Counted from the first letter of the stretch, positions 49,540 through 58,300 are shown. The stretch is DNA of 60,565 bases from Acidobacteriota bacterium (GCA_030650395.1 JAUSDY010000119.1:1-60565); one strand, 5' to 3'. Notes: a model not told the origin generated them from the sequence alone. A program made the numbers and translations.

Positions 49540-49983
49540 CTATTCGGCCTGGCCAATCAGCGGGTTCCGTACCGTGAGTTTCGTGAACCGCGAGAAGTCG
49601 CGATCGGCGGACCAGAGTTCGGACACGCGATGATGCGCACATAGTGCCGCGACGCGGGCGTCGTGGACGTGTCCGCCGACACTTTTTGCCGCTGACACAG
49701 TACTAGCCAGCGTTTCCCAATACCCCGCGCCTTCGGCGAGCATGACATGCGTCGGTGACGCGAGCCATGCCTCGACCTGCGCGATCGCAGCAACCAGTGG
49801 CGTCGGCGGCGCGTAGATTCGTGGATGCGTAACGATCGCGAGGAACTCATGCAGACACGGCCAGGGGATGGCCCATGGCGCCGTCCCTTCCGCCAGCAAC
49901 CGCACCGCGCCTTCGGCCGCCTCATGCCACTGCGAATCCTTGCGGTGTGCGTACACCAGGATGTTGGTGTCGACGGCGATCAC
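49540..49983 (-). CDS. vapC: VapC-type PIN-domain ribonuclease toxin
   Basis: 147 aa. The four acidic PIN residues are in place: Asp5 (AVDTNILVYAH), Glu46 (CLHEFLAI), Asp108 (HVHDARVAAL) and Asp127/Asp129 (ELWSADRDFSRF). It cleaves tRNA or rRNA in characterised members. It overlaps the upstream antitoxin gene by ATGA, giving translational coupling. Confidence 0.93.
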   Translation of the reverse strand: MIAVDTNILVYAHRKDSQWHEAAEGAVRLLAEGTAPWAIPWPCLHEFLAIVTHPRIYAPPTPLVAAIAQVEAWLASPTHVMLAEGAGYWETLASTVSAAKSVGGHVHDARVAALCAHHRVSELWSADRDFSRFTKLTVRNPLIGQAE

Positions 49984-50225
49984 GCGCCTCGCCCCTCGTA
50001 GATTTCGTCACGCAGATCCACCCACCGGCCTTCTTCGACGCCCGGCTGCAGGCCGCGGCCCTTGAAGCCCGCGTCTTTCAGCCGGAATCGTTTTCGCGAT
50101 TCCCTCGCCGACAGGACAGCGCGCAGCCCTTCCTCGACCAACAGCCGCAGCGTCACGCCCTCGCGCTGCGCCAGCCGCTTGACGCTCTCCAGCAGAGACG
50201 GCGCGATCTCAATCGTCGTCTTCAT
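49980..50225 (-). CDS. vapB: VapB-like antitoxin
   Basis: 81 aa from ATG 50225 (MKTTIEIAPSLLESVKRLAQ, a ribbon-helix-helix opening). The C-terminal part FRLKDAGFKGRGLQPGVEEGRWVDLRDEIYEG matches the toxin-binding tail of type II VapB antitoxins paired with PIN toxins. The longer open frame upstream to 50270 lies in the promoter and has no family match. An operator-like palindrome overlaps the start codon. Confidence 0.9.
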   Translation of the reverse strand: MKTTIEIAPSLLESVKRLAQREGVTLRLLVEEGLRAVLSARESRKRFRLKDAGFKGRGLQPGVEEGRWVDLRDEIYEGRGA

Positions 50226-50239
50226 ATGGGTAACCATAT
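50224..50239. promoter_or_regulatory. Operator-like palindrome at the vapB start
   Basis: ATATGG (50224-50229), GTAA, CCATAT (50234-50239): a perfect 6-bp inverted repeat overlapping the start codon. A second small palindrome, GGGTACCC, lies a few bases further upstream (about 50250-50257). It is a plausible VapB binding site for autorepression. Confidence 0.6.
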
Positions 50240-50335
50240 CAGATAAGATGGGTACCCGTCCATAAGGCACACGAGTCCCCGCGTTCGCCGCAGATCGGGT
50301 CCCGCGCCGTAGTGACAGGCGACAGCCTTCCCGCC

Positions 50336-50713
50336 CTACCGTCGCGTGCCCTTCCGCGCCTTCTCAGCCGTCAAGCGCCACGATACCGACAGCAGGTCCC
50401 GCAGCGCGTCACGATCGATCCGCGACAGGCGCACCAGCACCAGTGGATAGCGCCGGTAGTAATCCGTCAGGTAATAGGTCTCGGGCGCATCCTCGAGGAG
50501 AAGCGCGCGTTCGTCCACGTCGGCCCTGACCACGAGCGTGTCTGGTTCCGCGGAGGGGTGAGTGGCGACGCCGGCCATGAAACTGCCGCCGCGCTTCAGC
50601 ATCGGCGAGCCGTCGTATTTCGTCACGGCCTCAACGTCTGGAAGCGCAAGGCCCACGGTCCTGACGATTTCGAAGCCGTGAGCCGGAGCCTGCTGTGCTG
50701 CCGATCGTTTCAT
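50336..50713 (-). CDS. MmcQ/YjbR-family protein
   Basis: 125 aa. CyaY-like double-wing fold family: GLALPDVEAVTKYDGSPMLK (central motif), FMAGVATHPSAEPDTLVVRA, YYLTDYYRRYPLVLVRLSRI and the C-terminal helix LRDLLSVSWRLTAEKA. Members are often annotated as DNA-binding but with little direct proof. Its start overlaps the stop of the amidohydrolase gene by ATGA, so it is the second gene of that operon. Confidence 0.88.
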   Translation of the reverse strand: MKRSAAQQAPAHGFEIVRTVGLALPDVEAVTKYDGSPMLKRGGSFMAGVATHPSAEPDTLVVRADVDERALLLEDAPETYYLTDYYRRYPLVLVRLSRIDRDALRDLLSVSWRLTAEKARKGTRR

Positions 50714-52059
50714 CGAAGCGCAGTATTACCGATTACATTGCCGCCTAGCATCACCGTGGACACGCGCCGCGTGTTGGTGATGTCGTCGAGCGGATTTGCG
50801 TCCAGCAACACGATGTCGGCCACCCGGCCGCGTTCGATCGTGCCGAAGTCGCGGAGTCGTCTCATGAACTCCGCCGGGCTCCTCGTGGCTGCCTGCAACG
50901 CCTGCATCGGCGTAAGGCCTGCCTTGACTAGCAGCACCAGTTCGTCGTGAAGCGCCGCGCCGGCCTGTGACATCGGCCCATCGGTGCCGGCCATGATCCG
51001 CACACCTGCGCGTGCCATCGCGCCCACCACATCCAACTGTTTCTGTTGGATTCTTTCGCCGTATTCGAGGTCTTCAGCCGTGAGGCCCTTCTGACGCCAG
51101 AGGCCGCGCAGGGCCACCAAGGTGGGTACCTGCCAGGTTCTGTTCCGCCGGAATCGATCGAATAGGGCGCGCGCCTTGATGTCGCTAAACGATCCGAGAA
51201 TGGCTTTCGTGACGTTCGCGCGCATCTGCTCCGGCTCAGGATCCTGCCCGCGCATGGCCGCCTCGAACCCACGCTCGTACATCCCGGCCAATTGTTGTCG
51301 CTGTTCGGCTTCTCGATCTGAGCATCCGAGCAATACCGCATGATGCGGTCCGCCGAGATGTTCGACGCTACGTTGACCGGCTTCGGATGCTTCGCGCGCT
51401 GTGATTGATGGCGGAATGTGGCCGGCAAAGGGGATGTGCTGTCGCCGCGCATTCACCGCGACCGCGAGATAGACGGTTCGTGATGCGGACCCCTCGACCT
51501 CGATGAAGTCGGCGCCCGCCGTTTTCAGTGACGACACCGCGTCACTCGCCTCGTCCGAGCTCGTCACCACGCGCAGCATCTTTGAGCCCGTCATGTCCGG
51601 AGGCATTGCGCGCACCAGCAGCGGTCCAGGGGTTGTGATGTGCGGACCCGTCAACACGCGACTCGCCGTTTCGGTACGCAGGCGAAGGACATCGTCGAGC
51701 GGCGCGCCCATGTCGCGAACACCTGTCACGCCGGCGGCGAGCAGCGCAGGAAAGGCGGCCTTGGAATGTTCGTAGTTCAGCGCGTGGACGTGCATGTTCC
51801 ACAAGCCGGGAATTGCGAACTTGCCGGTGCCGTCGAGGATCTGAGCGCCGGCTCTCGGCTTGAGGGTGCCGGTCCTTCCAAGATCGACGATGCGACCGTT
51901 GGCGATGATGACCGTCATGTGCGGCTGTGCGGGGCGGCCCGTGCCGTCGATCACAGTCACGTCTGTGATCGCGATTGGCGAGGTCTGGCTCTGGGCGGCT
52001 ACGGGCGAGGCCGACACGGCGACGGAAAGAACGAGCGCTCGAAGCGTGGGTAGCCTCAT
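50710..52059 (-). CDS. Amidohydrolase-family protein, exported
   Basis: 449 aa with signal peptide (LRALVLSVAVSASPVAAQ). A metallo-dependent hydrolase: IAITDVTVIDGTGRPAQPHM, IPGLWNMHVHALNY (HxH), a helix with the Glu ligand region (GADFIEVEGSASR), AGHIPPS, VEHLGG and the late Asp in MAGTDGPM. The C-terminal sandwich GTIERGRVADIVLLDANPLD is typical of imidazolonepropionase/prolidase-like secreted enzymes. The substrate is unknown. It precedes the YjbR-like gene with translational overlap. Confidence 0.92.
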   Translation of the reverse strand: MRLPTLRALVLSVAVSASPVAAQSQTSPIAITDVTVIDGTGRPAQPHMTVIIANGRIVDLGRTGTLKPRAGAQILDGTGKFAIPGLWNMHVHALNYEHSKAAFPALLAAGVTGVRDMGAPLDDVLRLRTETASRVLTGPHITTPGPLLVRAMPPDMTGSKMLRVVTSSDEASDAVSSLKTAGADFIEVEGSASRTVYLAVAVNARRQHIPFAGHIPPSITAREASEAGQRSVEHLGGPHHAVLLGCSDREAEQRQQLAGMYERGFEAAMRGQDPEPEQMRANVTKAILGSFSDIKARALFDRFRRNRTWQVPTLVALRGLWRQKGLTAEDLEYGERIQQKQLDVVGAMARAGVRIMAGTDGPMSQAGAALHDELVLLVKAGLTPMQALQAATRSPAEFMRRLRDFGTIERGRVADIVLLDANPLDDITNTRRVSTVMLGGNVIGNTALR

Positions 52060-52171
52060 CCGTGATTAGACGGGCGGCGATCGCCTTTTGTTTCAGCGAG
52101 TTGGCGCGCGCTCGAAGCTGGGCTCGAGACACTGATCCAAGGTCGAGTTAATGGGGTACCCGCGCAGTCGT

Positions 52172-52194
52172 GGTCAGTTGATAATCAACGGACC
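52172..52194. promoter_or_regulatory. 23-bp imperfect palindrome abutting the SDR start
   Basis: GGTC, A, GTTGAT, A, ATCAAC, G, GACC: the inner 13 bp (52177-52189) are a perfect palindrome and the outer 4-bp arms also match. It ends immediately before the ATG at 52195 and contains a GATAAT hexamer 9 nt from it, so it could combine operator and -10 of a leaderless transcript. Confidence 0.55.
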
Positions 52195-52890
52195 ATGCCC
52201 ACCCAACGTTTCCTCATTACCGGCGGCAGCCAGGGCATCGGCGCCGCTATCGTCACGCACGCCCGCAAGGCCGGGCATCAGGTCGTCTTCACCGGCCGCA
52301 AAGAAGCGCAGATCAAGAGAGTCGCCGCCGATACCGGCGCGCATGGCATCACCGCCGACGTCGCGGTTGATGCCGACAACGCGCGCACGGTCGATGCATG
52401 TGTCAAGCACATGGGCGGCGTCGACGTGCTGATCAACAACGCCGGCGTCGGCTATTCCGCCGACATGGGCGCGCTCGATGTCAACGCGATGCGAGCGCTC
52501 TTTGCCACCAATGTCTTCGGCGGGGTCGACCTCACCAACCGCATCGTGCCCCTGATGAAAGCGCAGGGCCACGGCGACATCGTCAACCTGGCGTCGACGT
52601 CAGGAATGAAAGGCGCGAAGGGCGGGACGGCTTACGCCGGCAGCAAGTGGGCGGTGCGCGGCATTACCCAGTGCTGGCAGGCGGAGCTGCGGCCGCATGG
52701 CATCCGCGTGATCTGCATCTGCCCGTCGGAGGTCCAGACCAATTGGATGGGGAAGACCGGCCGCAATAATCCGAACAAGCTCTACGCCGACGACATCGCC
52801 GCGACGATTCTCGCCGGGCTCGACATGCCGCGCCGGGTGTTGTGGCCTGAGCTTGCCGTCTTTGCGAACAACCCGTGGAAGGAAGACTAG
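52195..52890 (+). CDS. Short-chain dehydrogenase/reductase (SDR, classical)
   Basis: 231 aa. Rossmann fold with TGGSQGIG (residues 8-15), NNAG (LINNAGVGYSADMG), the active-site Ser (IVNLASTSGMKG) and YxxxK (GTAYAGSKWAV). NAD(P)-dependent oxidation or reduction of a carbonyl/alcohol; substrate unknown. The C-terminal substrate-binding region is short. Convergent with the aldolase gene, whose stop overlaps by 4 bp (CTAG read on both strands). Confidence 0.93.
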   Translation: MPTQRFLITGGSQGIGAAIVTHARKAGHQVVFTGRKEAQIKRVAADTGAHGITADVAVDADNARTVDACVKHMGGVDVLINNAGVGYSADMGALDVNAMRALFATNVFGGVDLTNRIVPLMKAQGHGDIVNLASTSGMKGAKGGTAYAGSKWAVRGITQCWQAELRPHGIRVICICPSEVQTNWMGKTGRNNPNKLYADDIAATILAGLDMPRRVLWPELAVFANNPWKED

Positions 52891-53870
52891 CGGCCCGACA
52901 GCCGGCGTCCCGCCGCGATCGCGTCGAACCCCGCGCTGTTGCGTGCCTGCATCGTGAACACGCTGAAGCCCTGCGCCATGAGCTGCTCGATTTCCGCGGC
53001 ATTGTTCGCCGGGTAGCTGCACGCCACCTTGAACTCCTTGCACGCGGAAAGAATGCTGGCCACGCCGGCATCGAAGCCGGCGTGATCGCGAAGCCGCTGG
53101 CCATCCGCGCCGGCCGATGAGAACACGCCGCCAAGCGTTCCGGCGCCCACCGTGACGACGGTCACGCCCGGGACCGCCGCGATCTCGCACACGTTCGCGA
53201 TGCCCTTCTGGCTTTCGACGATGGCCCAGAGCACGAGCTCGCCGTTCTTGTTGAGCGGCCACGGGTCTGCCTTTTTCCGATACTGCGTCTCGCTCAAGCC
53301 CCAGTAGGCGGCTGCCAGTCCAACGCCTTCGTCGTGGCGGGTTCCGCCCTTGGACTTGAAGCGCATCGCCGCGAGCGCGGTGCGGACCTCGTCCGCGCTC
53401 TCCACTTCCTGCATGATGATGCCGGCATGTCCGGCGTTCAGTTGTTCGACGATGCGCGCGGTGGCGGCCGCGGGATCGGTGTGGACGATCGGGATCTTCG
53501 AGATGAACGCGTGAGACGACATCGAGCCGCCTGCCGCCAGCATCGCCGCCATGTAGCCAAGGAACCTCTCGCCGTTCGCGGACGAGTAGTTGTCGTACGC
53601 GAAATCGCTGAACTTGTACGCCACGGTCTCGCGCGCCGCATCCATCAGCGACGGCAGGGGAGGCGCGGGGGCGGGCGTGAGGTTGCCGTCAGGCGCGGTT
53701 GCCCGGCCGCGGCCGCCGACGACGATCGCCGGGTGAGTGATGCCGAACACCGGCAGCCCTTTCTCGTGAAGGGCGATCATCGGGTTGAGTCTCCGCATGC
53801 TCTGAGCCTGGCCGGCGGAAGCGGCGAGAACGGACAGGCCCAGCACCAAAGCCATGTATCGGAAACGCAT
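52887..53870 (-). CDS. HpcH/HpaI aldolase-family protein, exported
   Basis: 327 aa with a signal peptide (MALVLGLSVLAASAGQAQ). The family's metal-binding Glu and Asp region is seen in IMQEVESADEVRTAL, and the conserved IVESQKGIANVCEIAAVPGV is close to the E(T/S)xxGVxNVDxIAAVPGVD motif. Typical HpcH/HpaI aldolases are cytoplasmic; secretion is unusual. The pyruvate-binding Arg was not located with certainty, so aldol activity is not assured. Encoded 18 nt downstream of kinase 2 on the same strand. Confidence 0.82.
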   Translation of the reverse strand: MRFRYMALVLGLSVLAASAGQAQSMRRLNPMIALHEKGLPVFGITHPAIVVGGRGRATAPDGNLTPAPAPPLPSLMDAARETVAYKFSDFAYDNYSSANGERFLGYMAAMLAAGGSMSSHAFISKIPIVHTDPAAATARIVEQLNAGHAGIIMQEVESADEVRTALAAMRFKSKGGTRHDEGVGLAAAYWGLSETQYRKKADPWPLNKNGELVLWAIVESQKGIANVCEIAAVPGVTVVTVGAGTLGGVFSSAGADGQRLRDHAGFDAGVASILSACKEFKVACSYPANNAAEIEQLMAQGFSVFTMQARNSAGFDAIAAGRRLSGR

Positions 53871-53888
53871 TGCACTTCTCCCCGTGGT

Positions 53889-56555
53889 TCATTGCTGCAC
53901 GACGCTTTTCAACTCCTCGAGCCAGTTCAGCACAACCGTCACCGGGCGGGCGGTGGTCGTCGCGAGCATATTCTCAATCATGAGGAAGCGCCCGTCACGG
54001 CCTACACTATAACCACCAGCGGACCGGGCCTGGAACAACATGCGCGGCTGTCCCGCCGAGAATTTTGGCGATGGGCTGATCGCCACGCTCATCACCGCCG
54101 CGCCGCTACGGAAGAACAGCTCTCGCCCGTCGCGTGCCCACGCTGGCAGGCTCCCGCCATCTGCAGACATTCGCGATTTGCCCCCTGGCCCGGGGTATGG
54201 CTGTAGATATACTTCCGACCGACCAGTATCGTTCGACACATATGCCAGCCAACGGCCGTCCGGCGACATCGCGGGCGTCGATTCATTGAACGAGGTTTGC
54301 AACAGTGGTTTCGGCACGCGCTGGCCTTCCAGTTGCACGATCCAGAGATCTCGTCCCGTGCCGGGACTCGCCGCGTCAAAGATGACGGCCTGCCCATCGG
54401 GTAACCACGAGCTGCCGCCAACCTGTGCCGTGAACTGACCAAGGGGGAACACTGGTTCCTGGCCACCTTGATTGTCGACGCTTTGCGAAAACAAGCTACG
54501 CATGCCCCCTCGCGCGGACGTGAATCCGACGCGGGCCCCGTCCGGCGTCCAGGTCGGGCTGTTGTTGCTCCACTCCAGCGTGAGGCGTGTCATCGCGCTT
54601 CGATCCAGGTCGAGGATCCAGATATTGGCGTTGGCCCCATCAATGTCGATCGCCGCTCGACTGCCGTCGGGCGACAATGTTAAGGACTGGTATGCGGCCT
54701 GGGGCACGGCCAGTGGGCTGGTTTTCCCCGATCGTTCGACCCAGGAGAGCCCAGCCATGCGGCTTTCGGATTTTCCTGCGACGTACAAGAGTGTGCCGTT
54801 CGAGGAGAGGGCATACTGCGCGGCGCCGCTCAGTGGATAGGTCACGATGCCGTTCAGCACCGGCCTCGGAACGCCGTTGACTTTTTGTTGCGTGACATCG
54901 AACGGGACCGCCAGCAGCGTTCCTGCCTGCGCATAGAGCAGCTCACCACTCGCAGCGTAGGTTGCGAAGCTACCGCCGCGCAGGACCTCGTGCTGTTCTC
55001 CAGTCAGCAGCGACCGCACGACGATTCGCGCATCGTCGAACGACAGGATGTCGGACATGGCGACGGTGAACATGACGGCGTCCCCGCCGGGCAGCAGTTC
55101 CGGCCACCGGTAGCTACGCTCGCCCTTGGTGGAATCAGGTTGAGCCAGCAGGCGCGGAGTTCCGCCGGCGGCAGGCACCTGCCATAGCCCCGCATCGGTG
55201 GCGGGCGAATAGATGATGGTGTCGTCGGGAGCCCATGTGGCGCCTCGGGCATTCGCCGCGTTGGCCAGGACGAGTGGTGCGCCCCCGCCGAGAGCGAGGA
55301 CGAGGATCCGGCCGTCCGCGAAGAAGCCAATCCGCTGCCCATCCGGGGAAAAAAACGGACTCAATGCGTTTTCGGTCCCGGCGATCGGCGTGGCTTCGAC
55401 CGATCGCATGTCCCGGAGATACAACTGTGGCGACCCAGCGGTTATCGCGGCATAAACGATTCGCCTTCCGTCGGGCGAAATCGCAAACGATCGCTCCGAA
55501 CCAGCCGTCCACGCGGGCACCTGCTCCGACAGAAGCAGATGGATCGGCGGCTCGACTGGCGCGGTGGTTGCCGGCACTGCTCGAAGCAGGTAGGCGATCG
55601 ATATGGCGAGGCCGATGCCGAGGGTTGCGGCGACGGCCCACGGTAGCAGGGTGCTCCGACTGGTCACGTTCGACGGGTTCGTCTCGTTCGAGGGGCTGAG
55701 GGCATCGTCGATTTCAATGCGCACGGCCGCTGCCGAATCGAGTCGCCGCCTGGGATCCTTTTCGAGACTGCGCCGCAGGAGGCGGCGAATGCCCGGCGGA
55801 ACCGAGCCAGGCAACGCGTGCCAATCGGGGTCGTTGGTGACCACCGCGACGATCGTGTCGGTCGCATTGTCGCCCACGAACATGCGCTTGCCCGTCAGCA
55901 TCTCGAACAGCACGCACCCCAGCGACCAGATATCGGACCGCTTATCGACAGCCTTGCCGCGCGCCTGTTCGGGTGACATGTACGCGGCCGTGCCGAGAAT
56001 GATGCCGGCCTCGGTGGCGTGGATCGACAGCGTCGGTGAGTTCATCGCGTCCGCCGTCGCGCTCGCGCCTGCCGGCGCGAGCGCTTTGGCGAGACCGAAG
56101 TCGAGCACTTTCACGGCGCCGTCGGCGCGGACCTTGATGTTGGCGGGCTTCAGATCGCGATGAATGATGCCGTGATCGTGCGCCGCTTCGAGAGCCTCTG
56201 CGATCTGCCGCGCGATTGGGAGCGCCTCATCTAGGGGAATCGGACCGCGCGCAATCCGTTGCGCGAGATCCTCGCCTTCGACGAGCTCGAGCACGAGCGC
56301 CGTGACGCCGCCAGATTCCTCGAGCCCGTGAATGTGCGCGATGTTCGAGTGATTGAGAGAGGCGAGCACCTGCGCCTCGCGGCTGAAGCGCGCAAGGCGA
56401 TCGGGATCGTTTGCGACAGCTGGCAGGAGAACCTTAATCGCCACGTCCCGATTCAGCTTCGCATCGCGCGCGCGATAGACCTCGCCCATGCCGCCAACGC
56501 CCAGCGACGAGAGGATTTCATATGGGCCTACGCGGGTGCCGGGGGATAAAGCGAT
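53889..56555 (-). CDS. Membrane Ser/Thr kinase with PD40 propeller (kinase 2), probable non-ATG start
   Basis: The kinase N terminus (ALSPGTRVGPYEILSSLGVG then GMGEVYRARD) is open and in frame upstream of the first ATG (56489, within GGMGEV), so ATG 56489 would drop the glycine-rich loop. Where related genes have ATG, position 56555 has ATC, 6 nt after TATACT. Motifs: [33 protein letters not shown], a TM helix (WAVAATLGIGLAISIAYLLRA, split here for length), then PD40 blades (FSPDGQRIGFF, WTPDGARVGFTSARGG). It senses outside the cell and phosphorylates inside, by analogy to the family. About 888 aa from 56555. Confidence 0.88.
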   Translation of the reverse strand: MALSPGTRVGPYEILSSLGVGGMGEVYRARDAKLNRDVAIKVLLPAVANDPDRLARFSREAQVLASLNHSNIAHIHGLEESGGVTALVLELVEGEDLAQRIARGPIPLDEALPIARQIAEALEAAHDHGIIHRDLKPANIKVRADGAVKVLDFGLAKALAPAGASATADAMNSPTLSIHATEAGIILGTAAYMSPEQARGKAVDKRSDIWSLGCVLFEMLTGKRMFVGDNATDTIVAVVTNDPDWHALPGSVPPGIRRLLRRSLEKDPRRRLDSAAAVRIEIDDALSPSNETNPSNVTSRSTLLPWAVAATLGIGLAISIAYLLRAVPATTAPVEPPIHLLLSEQVPAWTAGSERSFAISPDGRRIVYAAITAGSPQLYLRDMRSVEATPIAGTENALSPFFSPDGQRIGFFADGRILVLALGGGAPLVLANAANARGATWAPDDTIIYSPATDAGLWQVPAAGGTPRLLAQPDSTKGERSYRWPELLPGGDAVMFTVAMSDILSFDDARIVVRSLLTGEQHEVLRGGSFATYAASGELLYAQAGTLLAVPFDVTQQKVNGVPRPVLNGIVTYPLSGAAQYALSSNGTLLYVAGKSESRMAGLSWVERSGKTSPLAVPQAAYQSLTLSPDGSRAAIDIDGANANIWILDLDRSAMTRLTLEWSNNSPTWTPDGARVGFTSARGGMRSLFSQSVDNQGGQEPVFPLGQFTAQVGGSSWLPDGQAVIFDAASPGTGRDLWIVQLEGQRVPKPLLQTSFNESTPAMSPDGRWLAYVSNDTGRSEVYLQPYPGPGGKSRMSADGGSLPAWARDGRELFFRSGAAVMSVAISPSPKFSAGQPRMLFQARSAGGYSVGRDGRFLMIENMLATTTARPVTVVLNWLEELKSVVQQ

Positions 56556-56561
56556 GCAGGG

Positions 56562-56567
56562 AGTATA
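56562..56567 (-). promoter_or_regulatory. -10 element of kinase 2 (leaderless)
   Basis: On the minus strand TATACT (56567 to 56562) is followed by CCCTGC and then the presumed start codon ATC at 56555, which coincides with the expected transcription start. Confidence 0.55.
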
Positions 56568-56631
56568 AGTGGGAACGGCAACTGTTCAATTCAGCACACG
56601 TCCCGGCGGTTCTGAGCAGTAGACTCGCCGG

Positions 56632-56994
56632 ATGCAAATCGTTGAACGCACCGCCGGTGGCATCACCATTCTGGATCTTCAAGGCAAGCTGACCATCGGC
56701 AGCGGCGCCGAGCTGCTGCGAGACAAGGTCGCGAGCATCGTGTTTCAAGGCCAGACGAAAGTGCTGCTGAATCTGGCCGGCGTGCCCTACATGGACAGCG
56801 GCGGTCTGGGCGAGTTGGTGCGGTGTTCGATGGCGGCCCGGCGCGCCAACGGCGCGGTCAAGCTGGTGTGCCTGACGAGCCGGATCACCGACCTGCTCAC
56901 GATCACCAAGCTGCTGACCGTGTTCGAGACGTTCGACACCGAACAAGAGGCGCTCGGCAGTTTCGGCGCCGTGGCGTCCGTTACTCCCGCCTGA
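56632..56994 (+). CDS. STAS-domain anti-sigma factor antagonist
   Basis: 120 aa SpoIIAA-like STAS domain: MQIVERTAGGITILDLQGKL, VLLNLAGVPYMDSGGLGELV with the phosphorylatable Ser56 after Asp55, and KLVCLTSRITDLLTITKLLTVFETF. It would bind an anti-sigma/kinase partner when Ser56 is unphosphorylated. No anti-sigma kinase of the SpoIIAB type is in the window. Divergent from kinase 2 and overlapping the decayed VWA gene by 14 bp at its 3' end. Confidence 0.92.
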   Translation: MQIVERTAGGITILDLQGKLTIGSGAELLRDKVASIVFQGQTKVLLNLAGVPYMDSGGLGELVRCSMAARRANGAVKLVCLTSRITDLLTITKLLTVFETFDTEQEALGSFGAVASVTPA

Positions 56995-58284
56995 GTTGTT
57001 CCGCCGGGATGATCAGCGAACCCGTGGTTCGCGTCGGTACGTCACGCACGACGACGTGCAGTCGATAGGCGTTGTCGCGCAGCTCGATCTGTTTCGTGAG
57101 GGTGAATCCCTCCTGCAGCATCTGAGCGTGCTTCTCGTCGGTGGCGCTGAGGTTGATCGTCGTGTCCATGGTCTTGAACGATCGTCCGTCAGGCAAGGTC
57201 TGTGCGATGAGCACGTCGATCATCCCTTCCCACATCGCGGCGCGTTTTTCCCACGTCACCGATGCCGCGTCCACTTGAACGACGAGGGTCGTCTCTCCCT
57301 TCGGCGCGCCGTCAGGCCGATCCACCCGCGCGCTGAGGCTGATGCCGGTGGCTTCGAGCGGGCTGCGCATCGCGTCGCCGAGCGCGTCGGCCCTGCCGCT
57401 GGCGCTTTCCCGCGGGAGCGGCGGAAGCGCGAGGTATTTCTTGCGGTGGCGGACTTCCAGGCCGCTGCGATTGACCTTGACGTTGATCTCCTGGAACCTG
57501 CCGTCCCACTTCGCGAGCGACGGGTAATAGCCCAGCACATAGCTCATGCGCGAGTCGTCTATCGCGCGGCGAACGGCGTCGCCGATGGCGTTGGTGTTGA
57601 AGAAGGCGCGGCCGCCGGTGGTCTCCGCGATCTCCTGCATGGTGTCGATGTTCAGCCGGGTGTTGCCCAACGTGGCGAACACCGGCGTCCGGGAGTCCTG
57701 CGTGCTGGTGAACGCGCCGATGAGGCCCCGTGCATCGACGGGGTAGACCGCGACGTTGGCATTGTTGATGGCCCGTGTCGCACGGCTGATCTCGCGAGTC
57801 TGTGCTTGTGGGCCGGTCAGCGGTTCGTTAATCACGAGCGGGAAACCGGACGAGACCCAAATCAAGTTCTTGCGGCCGCGAATCGCGGCCAGGTGATTGG
57901 CCAGCGCCTCGAGCGCGTCGCTCGTCAACTCGGCCCGTCGTTTCAGGTATTGGTTCGACACCGCCTGCATCGCACCTTGGCAAGAAACGCCAGAATCTGA
58001 TCGCGCGCCCGCTTCTGATCCTCGAAGCTGGTGTTCAGGCGATCGAACAGGATGACGGTGACGCCGCCACCGGCGCGGCCATCGAGGCGGTTGCTGAACT
58101 CGTTGGGAGCAAGCGGCGGGAGAGTGGCTGGCGCGACGCGATCGGTTTCGATCGAGAACACCTGGATCGGCTGCTCCTTGCCGTTTTCGAACAACTTGAA
58201 ATCCGCCGCCTTGAGATCACTTACTGGTTGACCGTTCTTGCGATCAGGGCGATGAGGCCCGTGAGAACGACGCGCCGCGAACAT
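56981..58284 (-). pseudogene. VWFA-related (acidobacterial type) surface protein, decayed
   Basis: Two frames hold parts of one gene. Upstream (to 58284) is the pre-VWA segment (NGQPVSDLKAADFKLFENGK) and the MIDAS-like part VTVILFDRLNTSFEDQKRAR. Downstream (57970-56981) is the second half of VWA (ALEALANHLAAIRGRKNLIW with VSSGFP) and the C-terminal region (SYVLGYYP). Between FLAKV and the downstream part roughly 80-100 residues expected in the family are absent and the frame changes near 57970. The first half also lacks a signal peptide and appears frameshifted before DRKNGQP. It lies 16 nt downstream of kinase 3. I read it as a deletion pseudogene. Confidence 0.8.
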
Positions 58285-58300
58285 TGTCCGGTCGTGAGGA

